In this document: in pieces, positions 5,820 to 5,870 of the stretch
Numbering within the stretch: position 1 is the first letter of the stretch
Layout of the letters: every line of letters starts with the position of its first letter
Origin: a bacterium
Lineage (GTDB): Bacteria; Cyanobacteriota; Vampirovibrionia; Gastranaerophilales; Gastranaerophilaceae
DNA length: 5,870 bases
Assembly (NCBI GenBank): GCA_004558955.1
Contig: SFZC01000111.1
Span: forward strand, 1 to 5,870
Reading direction: 5' to 3'
Position numbers and translations under genes: made by a program
The notes under the pieces: model-generated
What the model was told of the DNA's origin: nothing
What the model saw: the letters and a program-made list of their open reading frames with translations, nothing else
Databases searched by the model: none

Positions 5820-5849
5820 CCTGTCAAGAAATTGACAGGTATTTTTTTT
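5820..5849 (+). terminator. Intrinsic terminator after the integrase gene
   Basis: CCTGTCAA (5820-5827) pairs perfectly with TTGACAGG (5832-5839) around a GAAA tetraloop, followed by TA and a run of eight T (5842-5849). It starts 24 nt after the integrase stop codon and would end the rightward transcript. It may mark the right-hand edge of the element's gene content. Confidence 0.92.
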
Positions 5850-5870
5850 ATTCTTTCCATATCATTTTCA

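Overview
The window looks like one compact, AT-rich integrative element, most likely a minimal phage satellite or a small integrative replicon. Its host is a low-G+C bacterium with strong Shine-Dalgarno sites and sigma70-type promoters. The integrase resembles the Tn916-like integrases common in Firmicutes, but I cannot assign a taxon from the sequence; a gut Firmicute or a Gastranaerophilales-type host would both fit. I see no capsid, terminase, tail, relaxase or antibiotic-resistance gene.

Layout. Positions 1-414 are non-coding and full of repeats: an operator-like palindrome (31-42), a potentially folded segment (86-210), and a dyad of six 5-bp half-sites at an exact 9-bp period (347-392) that is the best origin candidate. 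A leftward gene (1209-415) encodes a 264-residue protein of unknown function with a Cys/His cluster. It has its own strong promoter in the divergent interval 1210-1334. Rightward from there runs a tightly packed set: a 122-residue zinc-ribbon protein (1335-1703), an 887-residue primase-ATPase (1696-4359) and a 59-residue excisionase-type HTH protein (4352-4531). Both junctions in this set are 8-nt overlaps of the form ATGNATAA. A 146-bp gap follows, holding a very GC-rich island of competing hairpins. Then comes a complete tyrosine integrase (4678-5796) and an intrinsic terminator (5820-5849).

How the parts may work together (inference). The integrase and the excisionase-like protein would move the element in and out of the chromosome. 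The primase-ATPase, perhaps with its small zinc-ribbon partner, would replicate the excised circle from the iteron-like dyad. The leftward gene is the only one with no evident replication or mobility role, so it is the candidate regulator or cargo. Its promoter carries a TATAAGCG motif that recurs as a palindrome in the left non-coding region. Element boundaries (attL/attR) could not be located with confidence.
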